A DNA stretch of 64,000 bases from Stutzerimonas stutzeri (GTDB lineage Bacteria; Pseudomonadota; Gammaproteobacteria; Pseudomonadales; Pseudomonadaceae): positions 62,001 through 126,000 of the forward strand of contig NZ_JAMOIC010000004.1 in the NCBI RefSeq assembly GCF_024448895.1, written 5' to 3'. Positions 17,730 to 26,524 of this stretch are shown one piece after another. The notes beneath the pieces are model-generated. The model made no database searches and had not been told where the DNA came from. It saw only the letters and a program-made list of their open reading frames with translations. Within the stretch, counting starts at the first letter, position 1. Every line of letters starts with the position of its first letter. The position numbers and the translations under genes are program-made.

Positions 17730-18902
17730 ATGGATTCACCTATGACAGCAAACCTCCCCACCATTGTCGTCATCGGCTACAACAGGCCGAAGAGCCTCAC
17801 GCGTCTACTGGATTCCTTGAGCAAGGCCCACTATCCGGAGGGCGAGATTCGTCTGGTCATAAGCCTGGACAACTCCGGCACGCTGGAACCGCTAAGGGTT
17901 GCCGAAGCCTATCCATGGACGCATGGTGAGAAGCGCGTCATCCATCGCGAGAAGCGTATGGGGCTTCGCAATCACGTACTGGCCTGTGGCGACCTTACCG
18001 AGGAGTACGGCGACGTCATCGTGCTCGAGGATGACCTGTTCGTTTCGCCATTCTTCTACGAATACACGGCGCAGGCGTTGAGCTTCTACGCCAGCGATTC
18101 GCGCATTGCCGGCATCAGCTTGTATAGCCAGCAATTCAACCAGACTGCCAATCTGCCGTTCACGCCCATCGATGACGGGAACTCGGACATCTATTTCATG
18201 CAGCTGGCGGCGTCATGGGGGCAGGCCTGGTCGCGCTCGCATTGGCAGGGATTCCGCCAGTGGCTTGAAGCCAACGGCACCGACATCAGTCGTGTCGATG
18301 GCATTCCTGGCGATATTCGCAGCTGGCCGGAATCATCGTGGCTCAAGCTCTACAACGCTTACATCATCAGTCACGACCTGTACTTCGTGTATCCCTATCG
18401 CTCGCTGACCACGAACTTCGGTGATCCGGGCGAGCATTTCTACATTGCTTCATCGCGCTTCCAGGTAGCGATCCAGCAGCAGCGGATGGACTACCACTTT
18501 CCGTCCTCCAGTGAATCGCTGGCCATCTACGACGCTTTTTGCGAGCTGTTGCCGGCTACGGTCAAACGCCTGAATCCCAAGCTCGCCAGCCATGACTTCA
18601 CCGTCAACCTCTTTGGCTGCAAGGAATGTCGCAGCGGGCTGCAATTGACCCGCACGACCAAGCCAGGCTTGCACAATTTCAGCCTGTCAATGAAGCCGAT
18701 GGAGCTGAGCGTCCTGCACGACGTGGTGGGTGAGGGCATTGCCCTGATCGATACGGCCGAGGTGGATACCGCAGCGCTCAACGCAGCGCGTACGCAGTAC
18801 GACACGTACCGTTTCTTCTACAAGTTTCCGTCTGTGCCGGTGATCTGCGTCGGCTTCCTTGAGCGCCTCCAGATGATGATCAAGAGCGCTCGGTCGAGCT
18901 GA
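17730..18902 (+). CDS. glycosyltransferase (GT-A fold, GT2/GnT-I-like)
   Basis: A 390-residue enzyme. The N-terminus TIVVIGYNRPKSLTRLLDSL is the nucleotide-sugar strand-helix of GT-A enzymes, and DVIVLEDDLFVSPFFYEY contains an EDD motif like the DxD metal site of GnT-I type enzymes. The middle has SWGQAWSRSHWQGF, as seen in glycosyltransferases of bacterial glycan loci. No membrane segment is predicted. A second possible start is ATG at 17742. It sits between wzx and gmd, so it is likely to use GDP-fucose, GDP-mannose or UDP-glucuronate, but the donor is not readable from the sequence. Confidence 0.87.
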   Translation: MDSPMTANLPTIVVIGYNRPKSLTRLLDSLSKAHYPEGEIRLVISLDNSGTLEPLRVAEAYPWTHGEKRVIHREKRMGLRNHVLACGDLTEEYGDVIVLEDDLFVSPFFYEYTAQALSFYASDSRIAGISLYSQQFNQTANLPFTPIDDGNSDIYFMQLAASWGQAWSRSHWQGFRQWLEANGTDISRVDGIPGDIRSWPESSWLKLYNAYIISHDLYFVYPYRSLTTNFGDPGEHFYIASSRFQVAIQQQRMDYHFPSSSESLAIYDAFCELLPATVKRLNPKLASHDFTVNLFGCKECRSGLQLTRTTKPGLHNFSLSMKPMELSVLHDVVGEGIALIDTAEVDTAALNAARTQYDTYRFFYKFPSVPVICVGFLERLQMMIKSARSS

Positions 18903-18952
18903 CCTTCGACCTGGACCCACTCTTCTCAACAGCCTTGAACAGGTAAACGAAT

Positions 18953-20077
18953 ATGGAACGAAAAAAAGCGTTGATCACCGGTATTACCGGTCAGGACGGG
19001 TCCTATCTGGCCGAGTTCCTGCTGGAGAAGGGCTACGAAGTGCATGGCATCAAGCGCCGCGCTTCGTCGTTCAACACCCAGCGGGTCGACCACATCTATC
19101 AGGACGCCCATGTCGACAATGAGAACTTCGTTCTTCACTACGGCGACCTTACGGATTCGTCCAACCTGACCCGCATCATCAAGGAAGTGCAGCCCGATGA
19201 GGTGTACAACTTGGGCGCGCAATCCCACGTAGCAGTGAGCTTCGAGTCGCCCGAGTACACGGCCGACGTCGATGGTATGGGTGCGTTGCGCATCCTCGAG
19301 GCCATCCGCCTGCTGGGCCTGGAAAAGAAAACCCGCTTCTACCAGGCCTCCACCTCCGAACTCTACGGTCTGGTTCAGGAAACACCGCAGAAGGAAACCA
19401 CGCCGTTCTACCCGCGCTCGCCTTACGCAGTGGCCAAGCTCTACGCCTACTGGATCACCGTGAACTACCGCGAAGCCTATGGCATGTACGCCTGCAACGG
19501 CATCCTGTTCAACCACGAATCGCCGCGTCGCGGCGAGACGTTTGTGACGCGCAAGATCACCCGTGGCCTGGCGAACATCGCCCAGGGTCACGAGAAGTGC
19601 CTGCACATGGGCAACCTCGATGCGCTGCGCGATTGGGGCCACGCCAAGGACTACGTCCGCATGCAGTGGATGATGCTGCAGCAGGAGACCGCTGAAGACT
19701 TCGTCATCGCCACCGGCGTGCAATATTCGGTTCGCGAGTTCATCAAATGGTCGGCTGCTGAACTTGGCGTCCAATTGAGCTTCGAAGGCAGCGGAGTGGA
19801 TGAGCGTGCGATCGTCGCCAGCATCGAAGGAGACAAGGCACCGGCGCTGAGCGCTGGTGACGTCGTCGTTCGCATCGATCCGCGCTACTTCCGTCCGGCG
19901 GAAGTGGAAACACTGCTCGGCGATCCGAGCAATGCAAAGAACAAGCTGGGCTGGACACCGGAAATCAGCGTGCAGGAAATGTGCGCCGAGATGGTTCGCG
20001 AAGACCTGAAGGTCGCCCAGCGCCACGCCCTGCTCAAAGAGCACGGCTTTGAAATTCCAGTGAGTGTGGAGAACTGA
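18953..20077 (+). CDS. gmd: GDP-mannose 4,6-dehydratase
   Basis: A 374-residue SDR-superfamily enzyme that turns GDP-D-mannose into GDP-4-keto-6-deoxymannose with bound NADP. Clear signs are the glycine-rich start [19 protein letters not shown], the STSELYG segment with catalytic Thr/Ser and Glu, [10 protein letters not shown] carrying Tyr and Lys, and [21 protein letters not shown], which is a Gmd hallmark. Length is normal. The downstream Fcl start follows after 2 bp, so the two steps to GDP-L-fucose are translationally linked. GDP-mannose itself must come from genes elsewhere. Confidence 0.98.
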   Translation: MERKKALITGITGQDGSYLAEFLLEKGYEVHGIKRRASSFNTQRVDHIYQDAHVDNENFVLHYGDLTDSSNLTRIIKEVQPDEVYNLGAQSHVAVSFESPEYTADVDGMGALRILEAIRLLGLEKKTRFYQASTSELYGLVQETPQKETTPFYPRSPYAVAKLYAYWITVNYREAYGMYACNGILFNHESPRRGETFVTRKITRGLANIAQGHEKCLHMGNLDALRDWGHAKDYVRMQWMMLQQETAEDFVIATGVQYSVREFIKWSAAELGVQLSFEGSGVDERAIVASIEGDKAPALSAGDVVVRIDPRYFRPAEVETLLGDPSNAKNKLGWTPEISVQEMCAEMVREDLKVAQRHALLKEHGFEIPVSVEN

Positions 20078-20079
20078 AT

Positions 20080-21048
20080 ATGAATCGTGACGCACGTATT
20101 TTCGTTGCGGGACATCGTGGAATGGTGGGCTCGGCAATCGTCCGCCGCCTGGAAGCGTTGGGTTACACCAATCTCATCACCCGCGGCCGTGAAGAGCTTG
20201 ATCTGGTCGATCAGGCCGCGGTGAATGCCTTCTTCGCCGAGAACAAGATCGATCAGGTCTATATGGCCTCTGCCAAGGTGGGCGGTATCCACGCCAACAA
20301 CACCTATCCGGCCGAGTTCATCTACCAGAACCTGATGGTCGAGGCGAACATCACCCACGCTGCGCACATGAATGACGTGAACAAGCTGTTGTTCCTCGGC
20401 TCATCGTGCATCTATCCCAAGTTTGCCGAGCAGCCGATGAAGGAAGAGGCCCTGGTGACCGGCGTACTCGAGCCGACCAACGAGCCGTACGCGGTCGCGA
20501 AAATTGCCGGCATCAAGCTTTGCGAGAGCTACAACCGCCAGTACGGACGCGACTACCGCAGCGTGATGCCGACCAACCTCTATGGTCCCAACGACAACTT
20601 TCATCCGGAAAACAGCCACGTAGTACCGGCGCTGCTCAAGCGTTTCCACGAAGCGACGCAGCGTGGCGACAACGAAGTCGTGATCTGGGGAAGTGGCAAG
20701 CCGCAGCGTGAGTTCCTGCATGTCGACGACATGGCGGCCGCTTGCGTGCATGTGATGGAACTGGATGATCAGACCTACCAGGCGCACACCCAGCCAATGC
20801 TTTCGCATATCAACGTAGGCACTGGCGTTGACTGCAGCATTCGTGAACTCGCCGAAACCATCGCTCGGGTCACCGAGTATCAGGGCGAGCTGAAGTTCGA
20901 CAGCACCAAGCCGGATGGCACGCCACGCAAGTTGATGGATGTCTCCCGCCTCAAGAAGCTGGGTTGGCAATCGACCATCAGCCTAGAAGATGGTTTGCGC
21001 GACGCTTACCGTTGGTTTGTCGAGAACCAGGACAAAGCCCGGCACTGA
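20080..21048 (+). CDS. fcl: GDP-L-fucose synthase
   Basis: A 322-residue bifunctional epimerase-reductase that converts the Gmd product to GDP-L-fucose using NADPH. The N-terminal motif is [18 protein letters not shown], and the signatures [32 protein letters not shown] and [15 protein letters not shown] (with the catalytic Tyr and Lys) are all present. It follows gmd after 2 bp. Together they predict fucose, or another 6-deoxy sugar from the shared intermediate, in the EPS. After this gene the composition becomes more AT-rich. Confidence 0.98.
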   Translation: MNRDARIFVAGHRGMVGSAIVRRLEALGYTNLITRGREELDLVDQAAVNAFFAENKIDQVYMASAKVGGIHANNTYPAEFIYQNLMVEANITHAAHMNDVNKLLFLGSSCIYPKFAEQPMKEEALVTGVLEPTNEPYAVAKIAGIKLCESYNRQYGRDYRSVMPTNLYGPNDNFHPENSHVVPALLKRFHEATQRGDNEVVIWGSGKPQREFLHVDDMAAACVHVMELDDQTYQAHTQPMLSHINVGTGVDCSIRELAETIARVTEYQGELKFDSTKPDGTPRKLMDVSRLKKLGWQSTISLEDGLRDAYRWFVENQDKARH

Positions 21049-21347
21049 CACATCGCAGCGACGTGCCTATCGCGCGTCGCTGCCATTGGAGCTGGTCAGG
21101 TTCATACGGATTATGAGTACCTCGAACTCTTCCTCAGCACCAAAGGTTGTGCATAAGGATGCATGGATTGCAGCGCAATGATCGTAGGGGGCAGCACCGC
21201 TAGGCTTCCGAAGAAGGGACTTTTTCGGGCTTCGTGTTGTCCATCCATGGCACGAATATCCTGGGCGGCGCGATCCGCCTGGGGAGGCCGCGGCCCTGCG
21301 GGTCATTTCGTTCTTAGCTACGTCAACTAGGATATTGGAGATAGCGC
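21049..21347. other. 299-bp intergenic module boundary with gene-fragment-like sequence
   Basis: No full gene is found. A 22-codon frame at 21113-21181 encodes PKVVHKDAWIAAQ, which recalls the start of DUF899 (thioredoxin-like) proteins, then stops; it may be a remnant or chance. A GGCGG-CGCGAT-CCGCC hairpin lies near 21272. Base composition changes across this gap from GC-rich to more AT-rich. Confidence 0.4.
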
Positions 21348-22631
21348 TTGTTAAGGAAAGTTCTGGCGTACAAGAATCTACTGTTCATCCTGTTTCTGCT
21401 CAACTCCGCCTGCTTCTTTTTGACGGATGACAAGCGAGCCGGGATTCCGTATCTGCGCGAATTGTTTTTGCTTGTGGTGCTTGCAGCCACTGCTTGCCTA
21501 TTCGTTGCGTGGCGATATGTTTATCAGTCCAAAACGTCGCTGTGGATCATCTTCATGGGGGTTGCGCTCCCGCTCATTTCAGCGACGCTTGCATACCTCA
21601 ACTTTGGTCAGCCACTTGCTTATGGGCTGTTGGAAGAGCGCCGGTTTTTCGAATACCTGGTGTTTTTCCCGACACTGTTTCTTTTGATAATGGCAAAACC
21701 CACCGAAGAAGAGGTAGGGAACTACTTTTTATACGTTGCGCTGATTTGTGCGACGGTTGGCTTCATGTATTACCTCGGTATTATTCCGACAAATACGGTG
21801 GCGTCCTTTACGGTAGATGACTGGACTCAATACGAAGATCTATTGCGACCTGATCGTTATCGGATTGGTTCTGCATTCGTCACGATTTCGGCATTCATGT
21901 TGATGTACAAAATGAAGGAGCGTATCACTGCTGCGCACTTCTTCATTCTTCTCTATTTCGTAGCTTATTTGTGGCTGGTCATGCAGACCCGTCAGACCAT
22001 GCTGGTCTGGGGCGTAGCGGGCCTGTGGATATTCCGCAAGCGCATCGATTCGCTGATGAAGATGACCGTTCTCGGCATCATTATGCTGGTGGTTTCTTAT
22101 TTCCTGATGCCAGAGTTTTATGTCGCCCAATATGAACGCTTCCACGCTTTGCTCTTCGAGGCAACGTCGGGCCCCGGCGTAAGGGATGTAACGGTCGCGA
22201 CGATTATTGAAGCGATCAGCAACAATAATTACATAGGCATGGGGGCACTTTCACTTCAATGGAATGGCGGTTTCTCCACCATATATAACTCGCATTTCTA
22301 TCTGTCCGACGTTGGTATCTTTGGTGTGTATTACCGGTACGGCTTCATGGCGCTTGCTGTATTGATGATCTATTACGGTGGTTACCTGTGGATCATGAGT
22401 CAGTGTCGAGACAAAGGAAGCCTGCTCTCGGCGATACGAATAGCGTTCATATTTGGCATGATGAACTTCATGCTATCCAACGGTCTGACGTTCGCAGGTG
22501 ATCTGTACGGGATGGCTGCTGCGATCTTCCTTTATTACGCCAAACTGCAAGCTGCGGATTCAACTTTGTCGAATAACTTGGAGCAGGTGAATTATGATCA
22601 ATTTCAGTATCGTAACTATAAACTGGAATAA
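21348..22631 (+). CDS. O-antigen ligase/polymerase-like membrane protein (Wzy candidate)
   Basis: A 427-residue polytopic protein with about 10-12 hydrophobic helices and one larger periplasmic loop (residues about 260-320) before a late pair of helices, the usual Wzy/WaaL layout. The start is a TTG at 21348 behind GGAG; no better ATG is near. Sequence is poorly conserved, as is usual for Wzy. It sits with wzx and a Wzc-type protein, so polymerase fits better than lipid A ligase. It is more AT-rich than gmd/fcl. Its last 38 bases overlap the next glycosyltransferase gene. Confidence 0.78.
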   Translation: MLRKVLAYKNLLFILFLLNSACFFLTDDKRAGIPYLRELFLLVVLAATACLFVAWRYVYQSKTSLWIIFMGVALPLISATLAYLNFGQPLAYGLLEERRFFEYLVFFPTLFLLIMAKPTEEEVGNYFLYVALICATVGFMYYLGIIPTNTVASFTVDDWTQYEDLLRPDRYRIGSAFVTISAFMLMYKMKERITAAHFFILLYFVAYLWLVMQTRQTMLVWGVAGLWIFRKRIDSLMKMTVLGIIMLVVSYFLMPEFYVAQYERFHALLFEATSGPGVRDVTVATIIEAISNNNYIGMGALSLQWNGGFSTIYNSHFYLSDVGIFGVYYRYGFMALAVLMIYYGGYLWIMSQCRDKGSLLSAIRIAFIFGMMNFMLSNGLTFAGDLYGMAAAIFLYYAKLQAADSTLSNNLEQVNYDQFQYRNYKLE

Positions 22632-23358
22632 TCTAGACGGCCTGAAGGACACTTACCGCAGTCTGCAAAAACAGACTTGCCGTAACTTTCGCTGGATCGT
22701 TATCGACGGCGCCTCCAAGGATGGCAGCGGGGAATGGTTGAGAGGCCTGGATGACCCCCAGGCTGAAATCACCATCGAACCGGACAAGGGTATTTACGAT
22801 GGCATGGAGAAGGGGCGCCTGCGTGCGGTCGAGGCTCCCGGTTATACGCTGTTCCTGAATAGCGGTGATGCGCTTGCTGACGCGAACGTGCTCGAGCGCA
22901 TTAGTAATGAGTTATCGAGCGCGGCTGTGGCCCCCAAGTTTGTTTACGGTGACTTTTACCGTAAAGACGAGGCCGGGGCATTGAAGCGCGTCGCCGCGCG
23001 ACCTATCGAGCGTGCCCCGCTGGGATTGCCCGCCAGTCACCAGACGATGTATTTCGAGAACGAGCGGCTGCGTCAATTCAAATTCAGATTGAACTACAGG
23101 CTGTCGGCTGATTACTGCCTGCTGCTGGAGTTTCTGCAGGGCCTGGACCTTCAGGCTGAAGTGCTCCAGTTGTCATTCCCTTTGTGTATCTTCGATACCA
23201 CGGGCGTTTCGCACAAGCGTCGTTTCGAGGCGATCCGCGAGGATATGGATATCAGAACCCGGATCTTGAATTATTCAAAGCCAAACGCATTGGCACTTTA
23301 CGTCCTGCACTACGTGCACACTCATACCAAACAATTGCGTGCGTCACTGGGCAGGTAA
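22594..23358 (+). CDS. family 2 glycosyltransferase (WcaE/WcaA-like)
   Basis: A 254-residue cytoplasmic GT-A enzyme. The N-terminus FSIVTINWNNLDGLKDTYRSL, the WIVIDGASKDGSGEWL segment and the EPDKGIYDGMEKGR segment are standard GT2 features also seen in colanic-acid transferases. The sequence FLNSGDALAD supplies the SGD/DxD-like metal site. Translation starts inside the Wzy-like gene (38-bp overlap), so it should be coupled. The donor sugar is unknown. Confidence 0.92.
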   Translation: MINFSIVTINWNNLDGLKDTYRSLQKQTCRNFRWIVIDGASKDGSGEWLRGLDDPQAEITIEPDKGIYDGMEKGRLRAVEAPGYTLFLNSGDALADANVLERISNELSSAAVAPKFVYGDFYRKDEAGALKRVAARPIERAPLGLPASHQTMYFENERLRQFKFRLNYRLSADYCLLLEFLQGLDLQAEVLQLSFPLCIFDTTGVSHKRRFEAIREDMDIRTRILNYSKPNALALYVLHYVHTHTKQLRASLGR

Positions 23359-23416
23359 ACATGAGCGGTTCTAGGATTTACAGAGCCAACAAGAGCTGGG
23401 CACAGGAGCGTGTTCG

Positions 23417-24391
23417 ATGAACTACCGAAGCTTGACTGATCTATCGCGGCTGAGCACTGAGTGCGGCAGCAAAATCCCGAATGATGTCGATCTGGTGGTC
23501 GGCATTCCTCGCAGTGGGATGCTTGTTGCGAGCGTTATCGCGCTCAAACAGAACCTGCCGCTGACTGATCTGTATTCCTTCTTGCGTAACGATGAACTCA
23601 AGAAAGGTAATACCCGCACCTACAAGCATGCGGAGCTCACCAAGCCACAGGACGCGATGAAGATTCTGCTGGTCGACGACAGCATCTCCTCAGCCAAATC
23701 CATGCGAGCGGCTGAAGAGCAGGTGAGAGCTGCATACAAAGGGACAGTCGTGACCATGGCGGTCTTTGCGGAAAAGCACAATCGCCATCATGTGGACCTG
23801 TACCTTGAGCTCGTTGAGCAGCCTCGAGTGTTCGAATGGAACATCATGCACCACCCGCTTCTGGTTCATGCTTGCCTCGATATCGATGGTGTGCTCTGTG
23901 TAGATCCGACTGAGGAACAGAATGATGACGGTCCTATTTATAGAGACTTCATCAGCTGCGCACGGCCGCTTTTTGTTCCCTCGGTAAAAGTAGCGCATCT
24001 GGTCACTAGCCGGCTGGAAAAGTACCGTGCTGAAACTGAGGATTGGTTGCAACGTAACGGCGTGCAGTACGGGACATTGCACATGCTAGATCTTCCAAGT
24101 GCGGAAGAGCGGCGGCGTTTGAATATTCATCATAAATTCAAGGCCGAGGTCTATGCCAAACATCCGCTGACGCGTTTGTTCGTAGAAAGCGAAGTCAGGC
24201 AGGCCATAGAGATCATGCGGATCAGTGGCAAGCCCGTGTATTGCATCGAGACAAATGAGATGTATGTGCCCGGTCAGGCTTATAACCTGAAAGCCAATAC
24301 CCTGCGCAAAACATACAGTCTGAAAGCAAAACTCATGAGGAAGTTGAAATCGGTGGTTGGCAGGCTCGCTCCGGCTGTGCCCATCAAATAG
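23417..24391 (+). CDS. phosphoribosyltransferase-HAD phosphatase fusion
   Basis: A 324-residue two-domain protein. Residues about 1-145 look like a type I phosphoribosyltransferase with the PRPP loop KILLVDDSISSAKSM (82-96) and an upstream VVGIPRSGMLVAS motif. Residues about 150-285 look like a HAD phosphatase with motif I CLDIDGVL (nucleophile Asp155, acid Asp157), motif II LVTSR, a conserved Lys near HHKFKAEVY, and acidic motif IV FVESEV. The tail is basic. It is the last same-strand gene of the ops operon, 58 bp after a GT2. Context suggests work on a PRPP-derived sugar rather than purine salvage; the exact reaction is inference. Confidence 0.85.
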   Translation: MNYRSLTDLSRLSTECGSKIPNDVDLVVGIPRSGMLVASVIALKQNLPLTDLYSFLRNDELKKGNTRTYKHAELTKPQDAMKILLVDDSISSAKSMRAAEEQVRAAYKGTVVTMAVFAEKHNRHHVDLYLELVEQPRVFEWNIMHHPLLVHACLDIDGVLCVDPTEEQNDDGPIYRDFISCARPLFVPSVKVAHLVTSRLEKYRAETEDWLQRNGVQYGTLHMLDLPSAEERRRLNIHHKFKAEVYAKHPLTRLFVESEVRQAIEIMRISGKPVYCIETNEMYVPGQAYNLKANTLRKTYSLKAKLMRKLKSVVGRLAPAVPIK

Positions 24392-24441
24392 CTGATTTGC
24401 GGATTGGCTGCTTTGCATGCAGCCAATCCCAGATGTGATTG

Positions 24442-25488
24442 TCAGGCGTTTGGCCCTATACGGCTGCACTCTCCCTGGCCGACGTACTTGCGCAGAACCT
24501 CCCACTGGGGTTTGTCCTGGCCGTTCTTGGGTTCGACGGATAACTTGTAATTGCCCCATGCAGAGCCCGCAGCCCAGTACGTCATGGGAATGCAATGCTC
24601 TTGTAAGTAGGCCAGCAGGTTATCCATCGCTTCTAACCAGCGGGGATCGTCGGCTGGGATGCCGAATTCACCGATGTGCCCTTGTTTTTCATGCTTGACC
24701 AGCCATTCGATGAAGGGCTTGACCCGCTTGACGCCAAGCATTGTGTCGAAGTCGTCCGGGATCGGTTCCTTGTATTGCCCACTGCTGTGCTTGTCGATGT
24801 ACAGGTGGGCGGAAAATATCAAATTGTCGGAGGGGTCTTTCAGTTGCAGCAGCGGATCATTGAATTTTGGCCAGAGAAAACTGCTCGACCAGAAATTCCC
24901 TTCTATAAGCAAGGGGCGCTGCTTGTCATGTTTCCTGATAGCGTCGATCCCAGCCTGCGCCGCTGCAGGCCAGTATTTATCGGCGCCATGTGGCTCGTTC
25001 ATGATGTCGTAAGCGTAAAGACCTTTCTGATCTTTCCAGCGTTTGGCTATACGTTCGAGCAGGTCCTGATACGCGCTGATTGGCACGGCGTCCGTGCCGA
25101 TTATCTGCTTGTGATAACGGGCATAGTTGTGGATATCGAGGATGACCCGCATATCGTATTTCGCGGCTTGCTGGAATGTCTCTTCTATGCGCTTTGCATA
25201 GTCTTCATCGAGCTCGCCGTTCAATTCCGATTGAAGACGCTCCCACATGATAGGGAAGCGAATGGTCTTGATGCCCTTGTCCTTCCATTGCTCAAGATAG
25301 CCGGGCTTAGGGAAGAAATAATTTGTGTTGAATTTTCCGGGAATGGCATTGCCGGAAAAGGCGGCACCGCCAATGTTCATGCCAACCAGATCAATATTTT
25401 CTGCAGTGCTCGTGGCACTCACGAGCGCAAGTGCGAGTCCGAGGAGTATTCCTTTTGAGCGCCTTGGTTTGTCGCATGTCCCTATCAT
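24442..25488 (-). CDS. secreted glycoside hydrolase family 5 protein
   Basis: A 348-residue secreted glycanase. The start at 25488 (ATG) is preferred over a GTG two codons upstream because GAGG lies 8 bases before it. Signal peptide ends near ATSTAEN. The GH5 fold shows VILDIHNYARYH, the acid/base Glu at about 165 in DIMNEPHG and the nucleophile Glu at about 274 in HIGEFGIP. GH5 enzymes cut beta-glucans, mannans and related chains. It faces the end of the EPS operon, so it probably trims or degrades that polymer in the periplasm or outside. A paralogue lies at 29352. Confidence 0.92.
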   Translation of the reverse strand: MIGTCDKPRRSKGILLGLALALVSATSTAENIDLVGMNIGGAAFSGNAIPGKFNTNYFFPKPGYLEQWKDKGIKTIRFPIMWERLQSELNGELDEDYAKRIEETFQQAAKYDMRVILDIHNYARYHKQIIGTDAVPISAYQDLLERIAKRWKDQKGLYAYDIMNEPHGADKYWPAAAQAGIDAIRKHDKQRPLLIEGNFWSSSFLWPKFNDPLLQLKDPSDNLIFSAHLYIDKHSSGQYKEPIPDDFDTMLGVKRVKPFIEWLVKHEKQGHIGEFGIPADDPRWLEAMDNLLAYLQEHCIPMTYWAAGSAWGNYKLSVEPKNGQDKPQWEVLRKYVGQGECSRIGPNA

Positions 25489-25663
25489 TTTCACTGCCTC
25501 ATTCTGCTATCGGAAAAGCCGCTTTTACAGCTGCTTCGTTTGTCCGGTATTGGCGCGCAATGTTCACTTTTTCTGAATTCGGCACCGCCGGCATTCTACT
25601 CACTCAGATTTCCATGCATATTCGGATTCGGCGACGAATCGAAGAACTGATAGAGAAGCTCAT

Positions 25664-26458
25664 ATGAAAAACCCGCTCGCCAGAAGAACGGATCCTTTGA
25701 TCGCAAAGCTGAAGCTATTGACCGAGGATGACACCGGCACCTTCATGTCTGAGTTGAAGAAGCGTGAGAGTCCTACAATCCTGGGTTTTTTGAATCAACA
25801 CGGCTACAACATCGCCCAGCGTGACCAAGTGATCTTCAAAAGTTTCATGCAGGTTAATTACCTGCTGCGCGATGGAATAGGTATCAAGCTTGCGTGCCTC
25901 TACAACGGCATCGACCCTAAAGCCAATCTCAATGGTTCGGACTTCATCCCTGAGTTGGTCGATGAGTTGGTTGGGCAGTCTGAGGATTGCTGCGAACTGT
26001 TTGCCATGGGCACTCGCGAGCCCTGGCTGAGCGAAGGCGCGCGCAATCTATTCGGCAAGCGCAAGTTCCATGCAATCGATGGCTTTCAGGAAGCCGATGA
26101 TTATTTGAAGTTCTACCAGAAGCACCATGTCCCAGGGCGTTTCCCTATCATCGTGCTGGCCATGGGTATGCCGAAGCAGGAGCAGGTGGCACTGCATCTT
26201 CAGCAGGCAATGGACACGAAAGCGTTGCTGATCTGTGGTGGGGCAATTCTCGACTTCACCGCCGCGCGCTTTCCCCGTGCTCCGCTGTTCTTCCGCAAGT
26301 TCGGTTTGGAGTGGGCGTTCCGCATGCTGATCGAGCCCCGCCGTCTGTTCAAACGTTATGCGATCGGCATTCCAGTGTTCTTTTATTACCTCTTGCGCAA
26401 TGCATTTTCAGGTAAACACCAGGTCGCCGGCTGGAATGCCGTCAAGCGCGAGCAGTAA
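25664..26458 (+). CDS. WecG/TagA/CpsF family glycosyltransferase
   Basis: A 264-residue enzyme of the TagA fold (GT26). Signatures are GIKLACLYNGIDPKANLNGSDFIPEL, CELFAMGTREPW, IIVLAMGMPKQE and the C-terminal RFPRAPLFFRKFGLEWAFRMLIEPRRLFKRY, which is the membrane-binding basic tail of this family. Members add ManNAc, ManNAcA or GlcA-type sugars to lipid-linked acceptors at the inner membrane. It is transcribed away from the divergent GH5 gene (176-bp gap). It probably adds a sugar early in a repeat unit, perhaps of the same EPS. Confidence 0.93.
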   Translation: MKNPLARRTDPLIAKLKLLTEDDTGTFMSELKKRESPTILGFLNQHGYNIAQRDQVIFKSFMQVNYLLRDGIGIKLACLYNGIDPKANLNGSDFIPELVDELVGQSEDCCELFAMGTREPWLSEGARNLFGKRKFHAIDGFQEADDYLKFYQKHHVPGRFPIIVLAMGMPKQEQVALHLQQAMDTKALLICGGAILDFTAARFPRAPLFFRKFGLEWAFRMLIEPRRLFKRYAIGIPVFFYYLLRNAFSGKHQVAGWNAVKREQ

Positions 26459-26476
26459 CCCAGCAGATACTGAGCC

Positions 26477-26498
26477 CGTCGCCCTAATCTGGGCGACG
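26477..26498. terminator. bidirectional hairpin between convergent genes
   Basis: CGTCGCCC and GGGCGACG form an 8-bp perfect stem around TAATCT. It sits between the WecG-type gene and the converging flippase gene. There is no U-tract, so termination may be weak or factor-assisted. Confidence 0.55.
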
Positions 26499-26524
26499 TC
26501 ATTAGCGGCTCGAGTGGCCTTGAA

